From Monilinia fructicola (Eukaryota > Ascomycota > Leotiomycetes > Helotiales > Sclerotiniaceae): a stretch of DNA of 64,000 bases. The stretch lies in contig VICG01000006.1 in assembly GCA_008692225.1 (NCBI GenBank), forward strand, positions 2,315,001 through 2,379,000, written 5' to 3'. The notes below the pieces were generated by a model. The model saw only the letters and a program-made list of their open reading frames with translations. It was not told the origin of the DNA and searched no databases. Both the position numbers and the translations under genes were made by a program. Below, in pieces: positions 47,295 through 59,957 of the stretch. Within the stretch, counting starts at the first letter, position 1. Every line of letters begins with the position of its first letter.

Positions 47295-50200
47295 ATGGTT
47301 CGAGTCACAGACGATTTGGTTTTGTCCCTCGAACTCTTAAATCTCTATTACGCTCATGATCCTCATCTCTCTAATTTACCCGTTCTCATATATCATGGTC
47401 CTTCGACCACGACCAATTCTACTCTCAATAGTTCCCGCATTCAACTTCACATCTTCACCGCTGCAGGTTTTCAGAGTTACCAGCGCATCACCATTTCGCC
47501 AAACTCACCATTATACGAATCGGTCAACTACTTACCGCGCGATAAACAAGGCGATGAAGTATGCCGTGGTCTCGCATTCGGTCTATACAAATACTTCAAA
47601 GAGTTGCCAGAGGTGGTCAAGAGTGGCTTGATCTTACAAGCGGCAAATACATCAAGGAAACAAAGACCAGGTTCGGCACCTTCATTATTCGGTCAACAAC
47701 ATGCGGCAGATTTGGCGAATTCGATGGTGAGGGTGGAGAATGTTGAGGAAGTCACACGAGATATCGAGGCGGCTTTACGAACACAGAATATAAATTATGC
47801 GGATGTGGATTTGGTTCTGCCACCGGGTTCGATATCGCCCTTTCAAGAATTGGAGGGAGACTTGGATGATGAAGAATATCCCGACCTGACCCTGAGGCAA
47901 TATGGACCATATGAATCTCTAGTGAAGCTCTTTGGAGAAGTGGCATTTCTACCCACTTCGAAATTACGTCGAGCCCCCTCGAAACCTACGTCGTTGAATA
48001 GAAGTAAATCATTTTTGAAGGATCAAAAGTTGGCTTTGAGACGAGAGATGGGAGAGTTGGTTGATACGGAAGAGCGTTATGTGATCAAGATGCATGAATT
48101 GGTCAATCATATCGCCGATGATTTTCGAGCCAAGGCCAAGAGTCGAGCATTTGGAAGCTTCAGTCCTTCGGAAGAAGATCTGCAAAAACTTTTTCCGCGA
48201 TGTTTGGATAGGATCCTACAAATCAATTCGGCTTTCTTATCGGCGATTAGGAAAGTGATGGATGAAAGCGAGGAAGAAGCCATGCAAGATTTGGAGGCAC
48301 CAGTAGTCAGCTCCACCTCTTCTCGATATGGTGGCTCGGGTCGTTTGAAGGACCCTACGGGTGCACTGGCCTTTGCTAAGGTCTTACTCGAATGGTTCCC
48401 ACAATTTTCCGAGAGCTATCAACAATATATCCATGCTAGCCAGGAATTCCCACAAATTATCTCGAGCTTCATGAAGCAACCAAGTAGCTTCTCGAGCCGA
48501 GTGCAAGCGACAGGGGAGCAACGTTTGAGGTCAGCAGTAATCGAACCAGTTCAGAGATTACCCAGATACAGTCTCTTCATTGACAATATTGTCAATTCAC
48601 TTCCGGTCCTACATCCGGCTTTGCAACCTATGCTCAAGGCAAGGGACATCATCACTTCGATATGTTCACTTGATCCGCCGGCTGCGGATAAATCACAAGT
48701 GGTGAATCGATTGAGGTATCTCGTTGACGCTTGGCCCTCCACATTACATCCACAAGGACGTCTAATCACTGCGGTTGATACTTTAGAATTACCAGCTCCT
48801 TATCATGTCGCAGCTCCTGCTGGGAGTGCTGCAAGCCACACCAAGGAAGGTATACTTCTTCTCTTCGCCGATTGTATCGTGTTGTTGAAGAAGAACAAGG
48901 ATTGTTTACAAACGGCTCGAGGTGTCATGGCGGAGATCGACAAACCATCAGCTCAAACCATGATGGCTTCAGTGACCGCCGCTGCGGGTGGACAAAAACA
49001 CATCTTCGACCTTTCATTTACCGGTTGGCATGTCCTTGGAGATACACGATTTACCTCATCTGATGATAATCGATGTATCTGGTTAACCTCCTTGCATGAG
49101 TTGAAAGATGCAAATATGGGGCGAGATCGTAATCAAGCTGCGACGGTTAGAAATTTCATTCTGCAAGGACCCTACGAAGCCAAAGCTTCCAAGTTGGGCG
49201 AGGAATTGATAAAAGCTAGACTTGAAGGGAGATTTTCCGAGGCCGAGCGAGAAACTGATAGATGGAGTTTGCGGTCGATCAAACCAGCCGGGGTTCATCT
49301 TTTCACTGCCATCTTCGCTGAAGGTGTAGATGATTTAATCAAAGGCCGCAGGGAACCCGCTCCTGTTCGTCTAGTGGTCGATCATGAGAAGGGTACCAAG
49401 GGTGCCCCGGTAGGCCATTATGGTATTGATATTGTGGCGAATGTCACAACATTGGCAGGAGGCGAAAAGTATCGACTTGAGATCGATGGACTTAATGACA
49501 GAGTGTACGTGGATGAGGTACTTCCTGAGTACTTGATGGTCACATTTGCAAAGAGAGGTGGGCGCTTTTCTGACATTCATTGAGAGGTCTGCTAACAACT
49601 TTAGTAACTGATCTACTTCGACTTCAACATCACATCAGTAATCCATCCTTATCTGCCCCCCTTTATTTCTTACTACACGAAAATCCTCAAAGCTATCGAT
49701 GTTATGTGCGAAGGAGACAGATCAAAATCATATCGACCACATTCTCCTGTCAAGATGCTCTCAAATTTGATCAATAATAATTTTTGGAAGTTCAGCTTCA
49801 CCTTCACCTACAAACATCAATGCATTGGCATCTCCTGGTAAATTCTCCCGGCCTTTGATGATGGGTAAGATTCCAACCTTGGAATCCCCACAAATTGTTC
49901 GAACGGGTAGTCATAGATCTTTACATTCGATACAAGATGTGGATGGGAAAGGTAGCGTTCGAGCTACGTTTGAGGATGCCAGACCAGTCAACCCCCTGGT
50001 TCGCCTAGAGGAAACATTCACTGGTTACATCGCTGCTCTTCAATCCAGAAAAGGAAATGTTGTTGGGAAGAACTTGCGGAATAGAAGTTCTGCTGATGAA
50101 TTGGCTGTTAATGCTCTATATAATACTTTTATTGAAAATCCTTTCGACACTCGAGCAGCTTCCGAGACCTCGTTTGATGTCATATTTGTGGCTTTTGAGA

Positions 50201-52058
50201 AGTTCTTAAAATTGGCATGGAAAGAACAGATGGGTTCTGTCATGTCACTTGAATCTCTTGACGCTTTACAGGAAAGATCCGTGAAACTTTACCCAGGAGA
50301 TTTTAATGATTATGTTTAGGTTGATATTTGGAGAGATGGCACCACAAAACAGGAGAGCATTTATTGCAATCATTAAAATTGTTGGCCGATCTTTTGGATG
50401 GGTGTGGTAATGATGGTGATCGTGGTTCTCTAACGGTTGCGTTTGCTGAGTTGCTGGTTGTTGATGGCGAACCACATAACTACATTAATCTATTGGATCG
50501 TGTTGTCGAGGATTCTGACAAATTGTTTGATGACCTTGGACCTGGAGCTGGTATTGGTGGTGGTGGTGGTGGTGGTAGTAATTATAGTTCCATGGCAAAT
50601 CGATCAATGCATTCAGTTACTGGATCTATTACGTCAAACACATCGTTACGAAGAAGATTCGCCGATACCGTCTTTCGTCAAGGGTAGTACCAAGGCTGAC
50701 GCGGAACATCGACCTTCAGTTTGGAGAACATTGAGTAAGACTACTCGTAGTGTTGCTACTGGAGATCAATACACATCAAAACCATCTTTAGGAAGAGCTC
50801 ATTCAATCGAATCACCAGATCGTAAAGTTCGACCAGGATCTCGTGATAGGCCCACAGTCATGGGTGCATTTGATGATAGACCTGGTAGTTCTGATTCCAT
50901 TGTACCAAAAGTCAAGACTTAGCACTATTGGTGCATCACCACCACCCGAAGATGAGACGGATAATGGTACTACCAGATCATCGAAGAAGAAGCGTCGAAG
51001 TTCTTTATCTGATCTCAAGAGTTTAATGGCTCAAGCAACCCTCGGACCGATGACACCATCTCCTGAACAAAAACCTGTTACCACTCCTCCGAACAAGACG
51101 GATCTTCCTCCACGAACTCCATCTCCAGCAAAGGTTCCACCATCACCACTAAAGATTACAAAAGTTCCAATAAATGGATCAATGATGGATAGAGATCGAT
51201 CTCTCATGTATCGCAACTCACCTAACCTCAAAGAAAACACTCCCATCACTTCTCCTGATCGCAGCATCGGTAATTTAACCGAGCGTGCCCAAAATATTAT
51301 GTCTTCCTTGGACTCGACACCAATCTCATCCCCAGTCAAAGAACAATGGCGAGCTGGTCATCATAAAACCGTTTCCCTTTCTTCTAATATTCCTACTCTT
51401 CGTGGAACTCCACGCGATCCATCCCGTCCTGCAGCTGGCTATGGAAACAACCCGAATGGAAATAAATCTCCCCAACGTCTTCGCCTTCAAAGTCCTCAAA
51501 AGCTCCGCGAACGTCTTCAAAATGAAGCAAAAAGCCATCAATGAAGCAGAAGCCTCCCTGCAAAATGAACTTTCCAAAATTGGAGAAGAAATGGCCAAAT
51601 TGAATGCCGTTTCTGCTATTCCTCGAACTTCTGATATTGCAAGATTGTCTGAAGCCGTATTACTTCTTGAAACGAAAATCCCCACTATCGTCAAGGATTT
51701 GAATGAAAGAAATGATGCTGTCAAGAAAGATCTTGAGACGTCACTTCAAGCGAGTGAGTTTAAGGTTAAGGGATTAGATCAGCTTTACAAGGAGAGTAGT
51801 GCGGAAAATGAATTATTGTATGAAAAATTCAACGCGGAATTGGGAAAAGATAGTCAAAGCTTTGAGAGCATCGAAGAAAGGGGCCGTTGGAGAAGATGGG
51901 AATGGTGTTAATGGACCATGAGTGCCAAAGAGGAATTGGTCACGAGGATGAGGGAGAGTAGTGAGGAGACTGCTAGGGTTAAGAAGGAAAATGCTAGATT
52001 GAGGAGGGAAGTTTTGACACTGAGGACGCTGTTAAAAGGGCAAGAGGGTGCGTTGTAG
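47295..52058 (+). CDS. Rho guanine nucleotide exchange factor (DH/PH) with long C-terminal region
   Basis: The protein is predicted to load GTP on Rho-family GTPases in polarity or cell-wall signalling. The start is ATG 47295 (MVRVTDDLVLSLELLNLYYA). Exon 1 (47295-49558) is open for about 755 codons. The DH domain spans roughly residues 245-480, with MGELVDTEERYVIKMHEL and the signature EPVQRLPRYSLFIDNI. A PH-like region follows (about 500-750). After a 47-nt intron (49559-49605), IHPYLPPFISYYTKILKAID leads to a helical domain (NPLVRLEETFTGYIAAL, FGEMAPQNRRAFIAIIK) that resembles RhoGAP-type folds. A Pro/Ser-rich tail with PRTPSPAKVPPSP and a terminal coiled coil (KKENARLRREVLTLRTLL) end at TAG 52056-52058. 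Six or more homopolymer insertions after 49700 break the frame; the first 2.3 kb has none. Total about 1,580 residues. Confidence 0.85.
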
Positions 52059-53416
52059 AATGGCGGATTGGGATGAATTGATGAGGTGTGATGTGATGCA
52101 GTGGGATGGATGAAGTGACAAGTAATGATTTATGCCGTTATGTCGTTATGACTTTCTTTCGTTTTTTTATCTTTTTGATCGGCGGTCAAAGTTTCATTTG
52201 ATCTGATTTGGTTGGCTTGGTCGGTTTGGTTTGATCTTGGTTGTGTAGGTGGATGGGTGGGTGGCTAAACTGGCTGGCGTTCGAATCGACCTGACATGAT
52301 ACCCTAACTCTTATATTTGTAGGTATTTCGATAAGGGGGTTTGGACGCATGGCTGGCTTGGTTTGCATGGAAAGGTGGAGATGAATGGATTGGTTGGAGT
52401 GATTGGGGTGAGTGGGGTGATGATTGGACGATTGGATGATCGAATGGATGAATGGATGGATCAATGGACATCACATTGATGGTGGTGATGATGATGACGA
52501 TGATGACGACGACGACGATGATGATAACAACGATGATGATGAATATGTCTATGCATATGATATCATGTGAGGAATATGAATAAGGAGAATTGCATTGAAT
52601 TGCATTGAATTGCAAAAGGGGAAAGGGTGAGATTTAGAGTGGGTGATGAGGGTTGGGAAGAGAAGAAAGACAAAGAAAGAAAAATACATATTGTATATAT
52701 GTATATATGTATGTGTATATGGATTTGCGTATATTGTATGTACTGCTATGCTGTATATCTATACCCAACCATTAGGTATAGAATACAGAATACAAAATAC
52801 AGAATTCAGAGGTATAGATAAATATACTTGTTACATTTATTACATTTACTATGTGACTGGGTATGTATGTGTGTGTGCGTGTATGTGTGTGCGTGTCGGA
52901 TATGTGTGTATGTATGTGTGTGGGGGGGGAGGACGGGGCGAATGATGAAGTGGAGGGTGTGGAGAGTGAGATGAGTAAATACCTAGCTAGGTATGTATAT
53001 GTATACGTATATCCATATCCATATCCCTATGGATATTCCTGTAAGTTTATTATGAAGCATACAGATGGATAGATGGATAGATGAGAATATATTTCATCAA
53101 ACGCAAACGCATACGCAAACGCATATACAATAGAACTATATCACCATAACAAAACATCACAGCTTTGATTTCTCATGCCATGCTATGCTTTGCCATGCTT
53201 TGCCATGCTATGCTATGCTATGCTATGCAATGGTACGAAGGTAATCTATCTATTTACCTAGTATCCATCCATCTATATACCCTTCTTCTTCTTCTTCTTC
53301 TCCCCCCCTCCCCCCCCAAAACAACACAACACGAAATTAATCCATCGCAATATCGCATTATCGGACCATCCATCCAGATCTCACGTCCGCTTTCACGTCC
53401 GCTTTCACGTCCGCCT
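52059..53416. other. Intergenic between convergent genes, many microsatellites
   Basis: Seen here are GATGAT/GACGAC at 52478-52545, ATTGCATTGA units at 52588-52610, GTGTGTGCGTGT at 52866-52925 with a poly-G end, ATAGATG at 53060-53083, ATGCTATGCC-type units at 53175-53230, and a 12-base unit CTTTCACGTCCG repeated about three times (53383-53420) that reaches the stop codon of the minus-strand gene. No gene is seen. Confidence 0.5.
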
Positions 53417-55058
53417 TCACGTTGAAAGTCCCGGCCAATCTTTTCGCGTGGGAAGAAGGAATGAATTAGCTCGAGTTCTGTTTTATGGAAGATGTGATTG
53501 CGGGATGGAGGGGTCGGGGGGTCGGGGGGGGGGGGCAAAGAACACAAGAGATGAAAAAAAAGAAAAAAAATATTAAAAAGAAACTAGAACGGCAAGGACA
53601 AAAAGAAAACTTACAAAACCGCGTCCGCGCCTCGTTCCTCCGAGACACCGAAACGGCGTCCCCAACCCGCAACACCTGGCCCTCGTCCCCCCGCGCTACA
53701 AACCCGTAGCGTCCGAAGACGGGACTGTATTTCGTGCCGGGGTCCACGCGTCGGTCGCTCATGAGGAGCTTGAGCATGCCTTCGTTGGGGGGGGCCGTGC
53801 TTCCGGTTTCGTGGTCTACGTTGAGGGAGATGCAGCGGCCGCAGTTGGCGGTTAGGTGGATTTTTGGGGGGGTGAGGGAGAGGGAGAAGATGACGACGGG
53901 GATGAGGTGAATTCTAGACCGGCCCAGTAGTCCTCGTTCAAAGGCGGAGGGCGAACCCGAGATGATGATGTTGGCGCGGAATTTGGTGATGTCGAGGTTG
54001 GTGTGCGGGGGGAGACGCTGCGAGATGTTTGTGCAGGAGGCCGAGGTGATGATGAGGTAGGGCGCGCAGTCGTTGAAGGCGATGGTTTCTGGTTCCCGGG
54101 GGCGGCGGCGCAAGAGATGGTCCCACGAGGGGAATGTACTGTAGGAGTTTCGCGGCGGGGGATGGAATCTCGGGACCCTGGGTGGCGGGTCGGTTGGGGA
54201 GGTTTCCGAGGACGAGACGTCGGTTGTTGCCCGTGTGGGCGAGGACGACGGGGAATCCGAAGTGCCGGCTGAACCATTCGTTGCACTTGGGTCCCATGTC
54301 GTGTGCCGTGGTGGCACTGCCGTGCATGTTGACCGTGAGCTTTGGGAGGTTGGAAAAGGTGGACGGTGCAAGCTCGATCTCGAGTGTTGGGCGTTCTTCG
54401 CTGGGAGACTGCGAGGAACCGGGCGCGTGGTATGTGACGCGGAGATTTGGGCCGTGGATGGAGGTGTGGAAGAGGGCCATCTGCGGGAAGTGGGTTATGT
54501 GCATGTTTTGGTACCGGCCCCATTTGGAATCCTGCTCGTGGACTCGGAGGAGCATGAATTTCCGATCGTGGGAAAATCCTTCCTTGGTGAGCGTTGCGGA
54601 GGGGAGAGAACATCCTCGAAGGGATTTGATGGGGTATACGTAGAGCTTTATCTTGTCAGTTCGACGGGGCCCTTGACGGAAGCATTGCACGTACCTGACT
54701 GATGGTCATTTTTGGACCAGATACCTACATGATACTTGTTACATGGATAAATCATTTATCGTCACTTGGAAAAAACTACCTTTGGTGCAGGAGCTGAACT
54801 GTTGACTTCTTCGCGTGCCATGCTCTCCTCATACTTGACCTTCTCTTGCTTGTGTTGGATTTTTTTGGCCAGAATTCCAATTGTGTTGATAAACACCAAC
54901 GTACACACGAGTATGATGATTTTTGCTAGAGGCACCTCACCTAAGAATGGTACAGGCACCTCCCGAAACAGTTGTATATCAAGCAGATGCATCAAGTTTC
55001 CCAACAGAGCTTCCGTGGTTTCCATTCCTCCGAAGAGGGAGGTATTTGCTGCTGTCAT
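53417..55058 (-). CDS. MOSC-domain protein, mARC-like, with N-terminal membrane anchor
   Basis: MOSC proteins of the mARC type are molybdenum-cofactor enzymes that reduce N-hydroxylated compounds on membranes. Exons are 54780-55058, 54695-54724, 53615-54651 and 53417-53439. Exon 1 encodes MTAANTSLFGGMETTEALLG and a transmembrane helix LAKIIILVCTLVFINTIGIL with a basic cytosolic flank. The 30-nt exon 2 (VSGPKMTISQ) joins in frame to the MOSC N-domain IKLYVYPIKSLRGCSLP. The MOSC core includes ETIAFNDCAPYLIITSASC, ITKFRANIIISGS, and NCGRCISLNVDHETG, whose cysteine in GRC is the expected Mo ligand. The last exon gives WPGLST and TGA. Indels around 54100 and 53930 break the long exon; intron 1 (54725-54779) and intron 2 (54652-54694) are inferred from splice sites and phase. 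If unspliced, exon 1 would read as a separate 98-residue membrane protein. Confidence 0.8.
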
Positions 55059-56148
55059 TGTGATACAATCGACCGTCCAGATGAAAGGAATCTAGATTGG
55101 TGAGATATTTGACGAAGTGTGCGGCTGATGTAGTTTCGTCATCTCAGTTCGCTCTTTTCCCTATGTCGTCGAGATGCACAGGATCAGCAGCAGAATGACC
55201 ACTGGTATCGCTTGTAGCCCCTCATTCCGATTGCCGTTATCCGACGAATCAAGTCAGGTGGCCGGATGCTCTTACTTGAGGGGAGTCTATACCTCGAACC
55301 TCATTGAAAACGCATAAAGGTCGTAATCTTCCACGAATTCCAATTACACGATGATAGTATGTATGAATGTGTGTTTGTCACACGTCTAGTCGAACTTCTC
55401 GTAATCAATACCAAGGTCGGAACTAGATGGAGACCGCAGCACATTTTGATACATTCTTGATCACGTGAGATGGTGCACATCGACAACTTGGTCCTTAATC
55501 TTCAGAGCCAAAGTCAACTTAGCCAGCCAAGCTTTCCAAAAAGTTTATGGATGCCAACAAATAACAATTACGAAGGTAGACAAACTTAATTTGGGTTCTG
55601 AGTTCGTCCATGATATCACGTGATTGTCTGGCCGCAATACGAAACGTCTCTAATCTTCCAATGGAACTCAATTTATCAGTTCTAGAATTTGCATACATTG
55701 ATTAGCTAGCTGGTATACTCTAATTACAACTCATCTAATCTTGATTCTTCAAACAAGAGTGTACGGAGCAGTCTTTTCTTCTGTCAATATGAAATCTACC
55801 AATAAAAGGGAATGTCTCTGGAATCTTTGAAAGGTCTGGAAACCACCGACATCTCCGTTTCTCAGTTCCATGCAAAGTTCTAATACATATTTGTATATCC
55901 ATGGATATACTCCGCTTTTCCTCAGTCGTTAGCCAAGCAGGATGTCCACCTCCACGTGCATCAGCCATAGGGCGTCATTTTTATCATTTCATCCGAACTT
56001 GGGTACCTTACCATCGTTTGCCATGCACTTCAGTATGCTTATATTTCCCGGGGTAGATCAGTTCCTATATGCGTATATAAGGAGATTATAAAGGCCCATC
56101 CTTTGGATCAAAGTGATTCAATCCTTAGTTTTGATATCATACATCAAT
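55059..56148. other. Divergent promoter region
   Basis: This is shared upstream DNA of the mARC-like gene (-) and the phosphatase gene (+). A minus-strand frame at 55735-55968 (opening MADARGGGHPAWLTTEEKRS) is non-repetitive but unsupported. A TATA-like ATGCGTATATAAGG lies at 56069-56082, about 70 bases before the phosphatase ATG. Confidence 0.4.
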
Positions 56149-57713
56149 ATGCTTTCTCTAACCGTATTGTTGAGTATCTTGTCGGTCGTGGGTGCAACTC
56201 CTGCCCCTCTCCCTACTCCGGCTCCATACTATGACCCTCTTGTTCCTCGAACTAAACCAGGCGTCGGATCTCATGGTACGACTTGGGTAAACTATACTGC
56301 TATCCCTGGCTTCTTTTTGCAAGATGATGAGAAGACCGATCCAGCGACCTTCGATTATGTATGTCCCATCACTCTCTCCATCCTTGCGTTTTTCTAGTTA
56401 CACAAGTATTAAGATGGACGAAGCTAATCTTAAACTCATAGACTCAAGAGAAACTTTGGTCTCATCAACCAAACGTATCCCACTGACTTTCAACTCCCAA
56501 AAGATGCAACTCATTGGCAAAGATTCGAGAGATATGTTGAATCTTTGAACAAAAACGCATCAAGTACTGTGAACTATAAAGTTCTGTTCTTGGCAAGACA
56601 TGGAGAGGGGTGGCACAATGCTGCTGAAGCCTATTATGGAACTCCTAACGTGAGTTTTTGCGGTTGAGATACTTACCTTGGTGAATAAATTGCTAATGAT
56701 GAGTTTAGTGGGACGTATGTAATTCTTCTGACTGGGGAGTTTGCTCTCGAGATTAAAGCTGATCATTATAGTGTTATTATTCTTTGGTGGATGGAAATGC
56801 TACCGTCACTGTACTTACCCCAGATCCAATCCCCAAGATCTCGAAGAGACTAACATTATCTAGTGGGCAGACGCACATTTGACTCCTAACGGAATAGCTC
56901 AAGCTAAAAACGCAGCCAACTACTGGCTCTCCAGCATTCAAGTGGAGAAGACTCCTTCACCACAATCCTACTACACATCCCCTCTTTACCGCTGTCTCCA
57001 AACCTCCAACATCACCTTCTCCACTCTCTCCCTCCCAGCATCTCGACCCTTCAAGCCTCTCATCAAGGAACTTTTCCGTGAAAGTATCTCCGGTCACACT
57101 TGTGATCGACGTAGCAACCGAACATTCATCCAAGAATCATTCCCCACTTATGCCATTGAGCAAGGGTTCTCGGAGAAGGATCCTCTCTGGAGACCACTCT
57201 TGGGTGAACCTGCTTTCAATCAAGATATTAGAAGTAAGGAGGTTCTCGATGATGTTTTTCGGGAGTGACAAGAATACTTGGATCAGTATCACAAGTCACT
57301 CTGGAGAAATTGCTAGCATTTTAAGAGGTATGTTCTCTATTTCTTATCTTGGATCGTTCTTTTACCCCATATTTCCGTGAGGTTTGACTGCTTAACCCAA
57401 ATATTCACTTGATTTCCTCGCTCCTTTCATTTTTCGTCGAAATAGCAAAGCCATCATATACTCACTTTGAAAATCAACAGTTGTGGAACACAGACCCTTC
57501 AAGCTAGTCACTGGCGCCATCCTCCCCGTTTTAGTGAAAGCTGAAACTGTCACCGGTGAGGCGGTTACGTTGTCTCCTCTACCAGTGAGTATCTTCCTTG
57601 ATATCTTGTCCCTATTGGAAACTTGTCAATATCACAGATGCTAACCACAACAAATTTAGTGGACACCTCTGAAGACCTGTACAAGTCCTCCCCCACCTGG
57701 AGCTACAAAGTAG
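56149..57713 (+). CDS. Secreted histidine phosphatase-superfamily protein (phosphoglycerate mutase-like)
   Basis: The protein is a branch of the histidine phosphatase superfamily, predicted to be secreted; its substrate is unknown. The start is ATG 56149. The signal peptide MLSLTVLLSILSVVGA is followed by a Pro-rich stretch. Seven exons are inferred: 56149-56358, 56442-56649, 56709-56714 (6 nt, Trp-Asp), 56772-56810, 56864-57327, 57481-57584 and 57660-57713. The catalytic motif LARHGEGWHN is in exon 2, giving the phosphohistidine of RHG. WDCYYSLVDGNATVTWADAH spans the small exons. The second catalytic histidine is in SITSHSGEIA. Asn-X-Thr sites (VNYTAIP, ASSTV) suit a secreted protein. The stop is TAG 57711-57713. 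Extra bases at 56451-56453 and 57255-57259 break the frame as given. Confidence 0.82.
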
Positions 57714-59261
57714 AGTGGAAGAGAACCGGTGAACAGAAGCGTGCTCATTTTATCCGGATTAGATGTATCATTTCCTGGTATAGACAATCAATGGTAGATC
57801 AAATATCTTCTCAGATGACTGTCGACTCTCGCTCTGGTTATGTGAATAATGGATCCCATACTCAGTCTGCCTCTTTCTTCCACCGAATCCCATTCCCATG
57901 CTCAATCTACGTCTCTCTTTTATCAAAACTCTTTAAGATTTCCCCAAGCATTTCCTAACACCTCAAAACTCCTGCTTCATATATGACTACTACACTTCCA
58001 CCAAATCCCGCACCCAGACCTCCCATAAACCTCTCCCCTCTTCCAACCATCCTCTACCTCACTCATCTCCATCCCCTCCCACACCTTACAACCCACCCCC
58101 AAGCCACCAAGCCCCAATAACTCAAACCGCAGCCCAAGAAACCTTAAGGAAATCACCACTCCACCAAAAACGTATGGAGGATAACGCCAAAACCAAAATA
58201 TAGTTCATACACCGATCTACGTACCTTTATTCAGATCTCTGTATCTTTATCCGAGGAACTGAAACCCAAATGATGCTGGCTATTTGATACTTCTATTTTT
58301 AGATACGGCGTGAAATACGTACGGGAGGTTTGTGGATGTGTGAGACTTGGTTCGAGGCTTGTGGTAGAGCTTATGGGCTGATTGTGGTATTATGGTGATT
58401 ATAATTGCGATTATGGATTTATGATGCATGCGTGGTTTCTTTGCGATTTGAATTTTGGAGGTGTGTGGGTTGGTGTGGAGGTTGGTTTAAATTTGGGTTT
58501 GATTCGGTATGTGTATTAATAGATATGGGGGTTCTCATATGGGGGAGGGAGAAAGGATGATTGGAAGGAAGAAGAGTTGATGAGAGCATGGTGTTTGTGG
58601 TAGAAATGCGGTCCTGGTATTGTGTCAATACATAGGGACTTTACACTGCATACATTGTTCTTATTGTCTAGCTATGGTAGTCCTTAGATGTAACTACATC
58701 TCATAACAGACGATGATGAGAATCATGATTTGGCTGCCACACTCAGCATCTCACACCAACCTCCAACTCGCCCATCGAAACCCGGATAATGAGATTCATG
58801 GCCTGGTGTAACGAATCTTGAATGAGAACCGTGTATTCTTTCAATCACATCTATATATTAATCAGCAGGTTGTTTTCAACCAAGCTTCGGATATTGATTG
58901 TGTGCACTCGTACCATTCTGGCGAGATAAGATTTCCAATTTGGAATGAAGAGTCGAGTGATTCGAAGACGGAAACCCTAGTCGAGTCTGTCGATTGAGTG
59001 TTTAATTCATGATTTTTCATCCTGTTATGATATGATATGGTAACAGGCACACCATCTAGTGCTATGGAGATAGTAGTAGATATGCTTTGATTCTCAATAT
59101 GATCGAAGTATATTGTCGACGATATAAGATTTGCGGATAAAGACACATGCAGCTGCACAACCCTGCCAAAATGACTAGTCGTTCTCAAGTTTCTACAGTC
59201 TCGGGATTAGAGTTGTGTGCAAAGTATAGAGTTCTTGGATGGTATGGAAATTCTGTTATAT
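57714..59261. other. Intergenic, no gene recognised
   Basis: This is 3' flanking DNA of the phosphatase gene; an open frame continues in another phase to about 57958 but carries no motif. A C-rich strand at 57960-58110 and a G-rich one at 58440-58560 give low-quality frames. The minus-strand frame at 58862-59188 is a weak candidate for a small gene without a recognised motif. Confidence 0.35.
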
Positions 59262-59957
59262 TTACCTATACTTCTTGTCCATTTGATTTCTACAAATCAT
59301 TTCATGTATACGATTAAGGTTACCTGCAATGAAAGCAAACAATGTATCATCAGAAGCAAGAAAAACGAATAAGTACGGTGGTCCTAGAACGTTATTCTCG
59401 AGGGATCCCTTTGGGCTGCAGAGAAAATTGAAATAGACTTTCAAGGTAAATTCCAATGGCACTCTAATGACTTCAAAATCCAACCATACGAATCTCGACA
59501 GTAGTCCGAGACGTACGCTCCTTTTCGTCCCCAATTCTAGCGTCTACAAATCTAGGGTGCTAGTGACGATGGCGATGCCATCAACGATAGAGAGGACCCA
59601 ACAGTACAATCAAATCCAAAAGCAACATCTCCCCCAGTGCCCTCGCCCACTTGCAACTTCGGCAAACCACGTATACCAAATTTTATACACACAACAAAAC
59701 ACATCCCAAAGCTCGAAGAGTCAAGAATCCACCCTATAACCCCCATCCCATCTTCCCACACCCATGCCACAAACCCACCCTCCACCCATCCAAATCCACC
59801 GTAGACCATCCATCTCCCAGACCAAAACCCCCATAGCATACGCAGCGCAAACAAACCCCCAATTCCCTTCATCATGTGAAGATTTGGAATAATCCAAATG
59901 CGCACGGGAGAACATCCAGCTTGTTCCAGTCTCGCGGCTGGTAAAACTATACCACAT
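59262..59957 (-). CDS. Possible hypothetical gene, Trp/Gly-rich
   Basis: Frames on the minus strand can be strung together: YSFTSRETGTSWMFSRAHLD (about 59890-59950), GNWGFVCAAYAMGVLVWEMD, FGIRGLPKLQVGEGTGGDVA (about 59620-59680) and LGPPYLFVFLASDDTLFAFI (about 59330-59390). They are not repeats and look coding-like, but splice sites and start are unclear and no family is recognised. It may extend upstream (LPLSLLLEDVRPLRRYVV at about 59950-60010). Confidence 0.3.

Noticed and set aside
54762..55058. Independent 98-residue membrane protein gene
   Set aside because: A phase-correct intron joins it to the MOSC domain, so it is better explained as the first exon of that gene.
55735..55968. 77-codon minus-strand frame starting MADARGGGHPAW
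   Set aside because: Composition is plausible, but there is no motif, no neighbouring exon and no other support.
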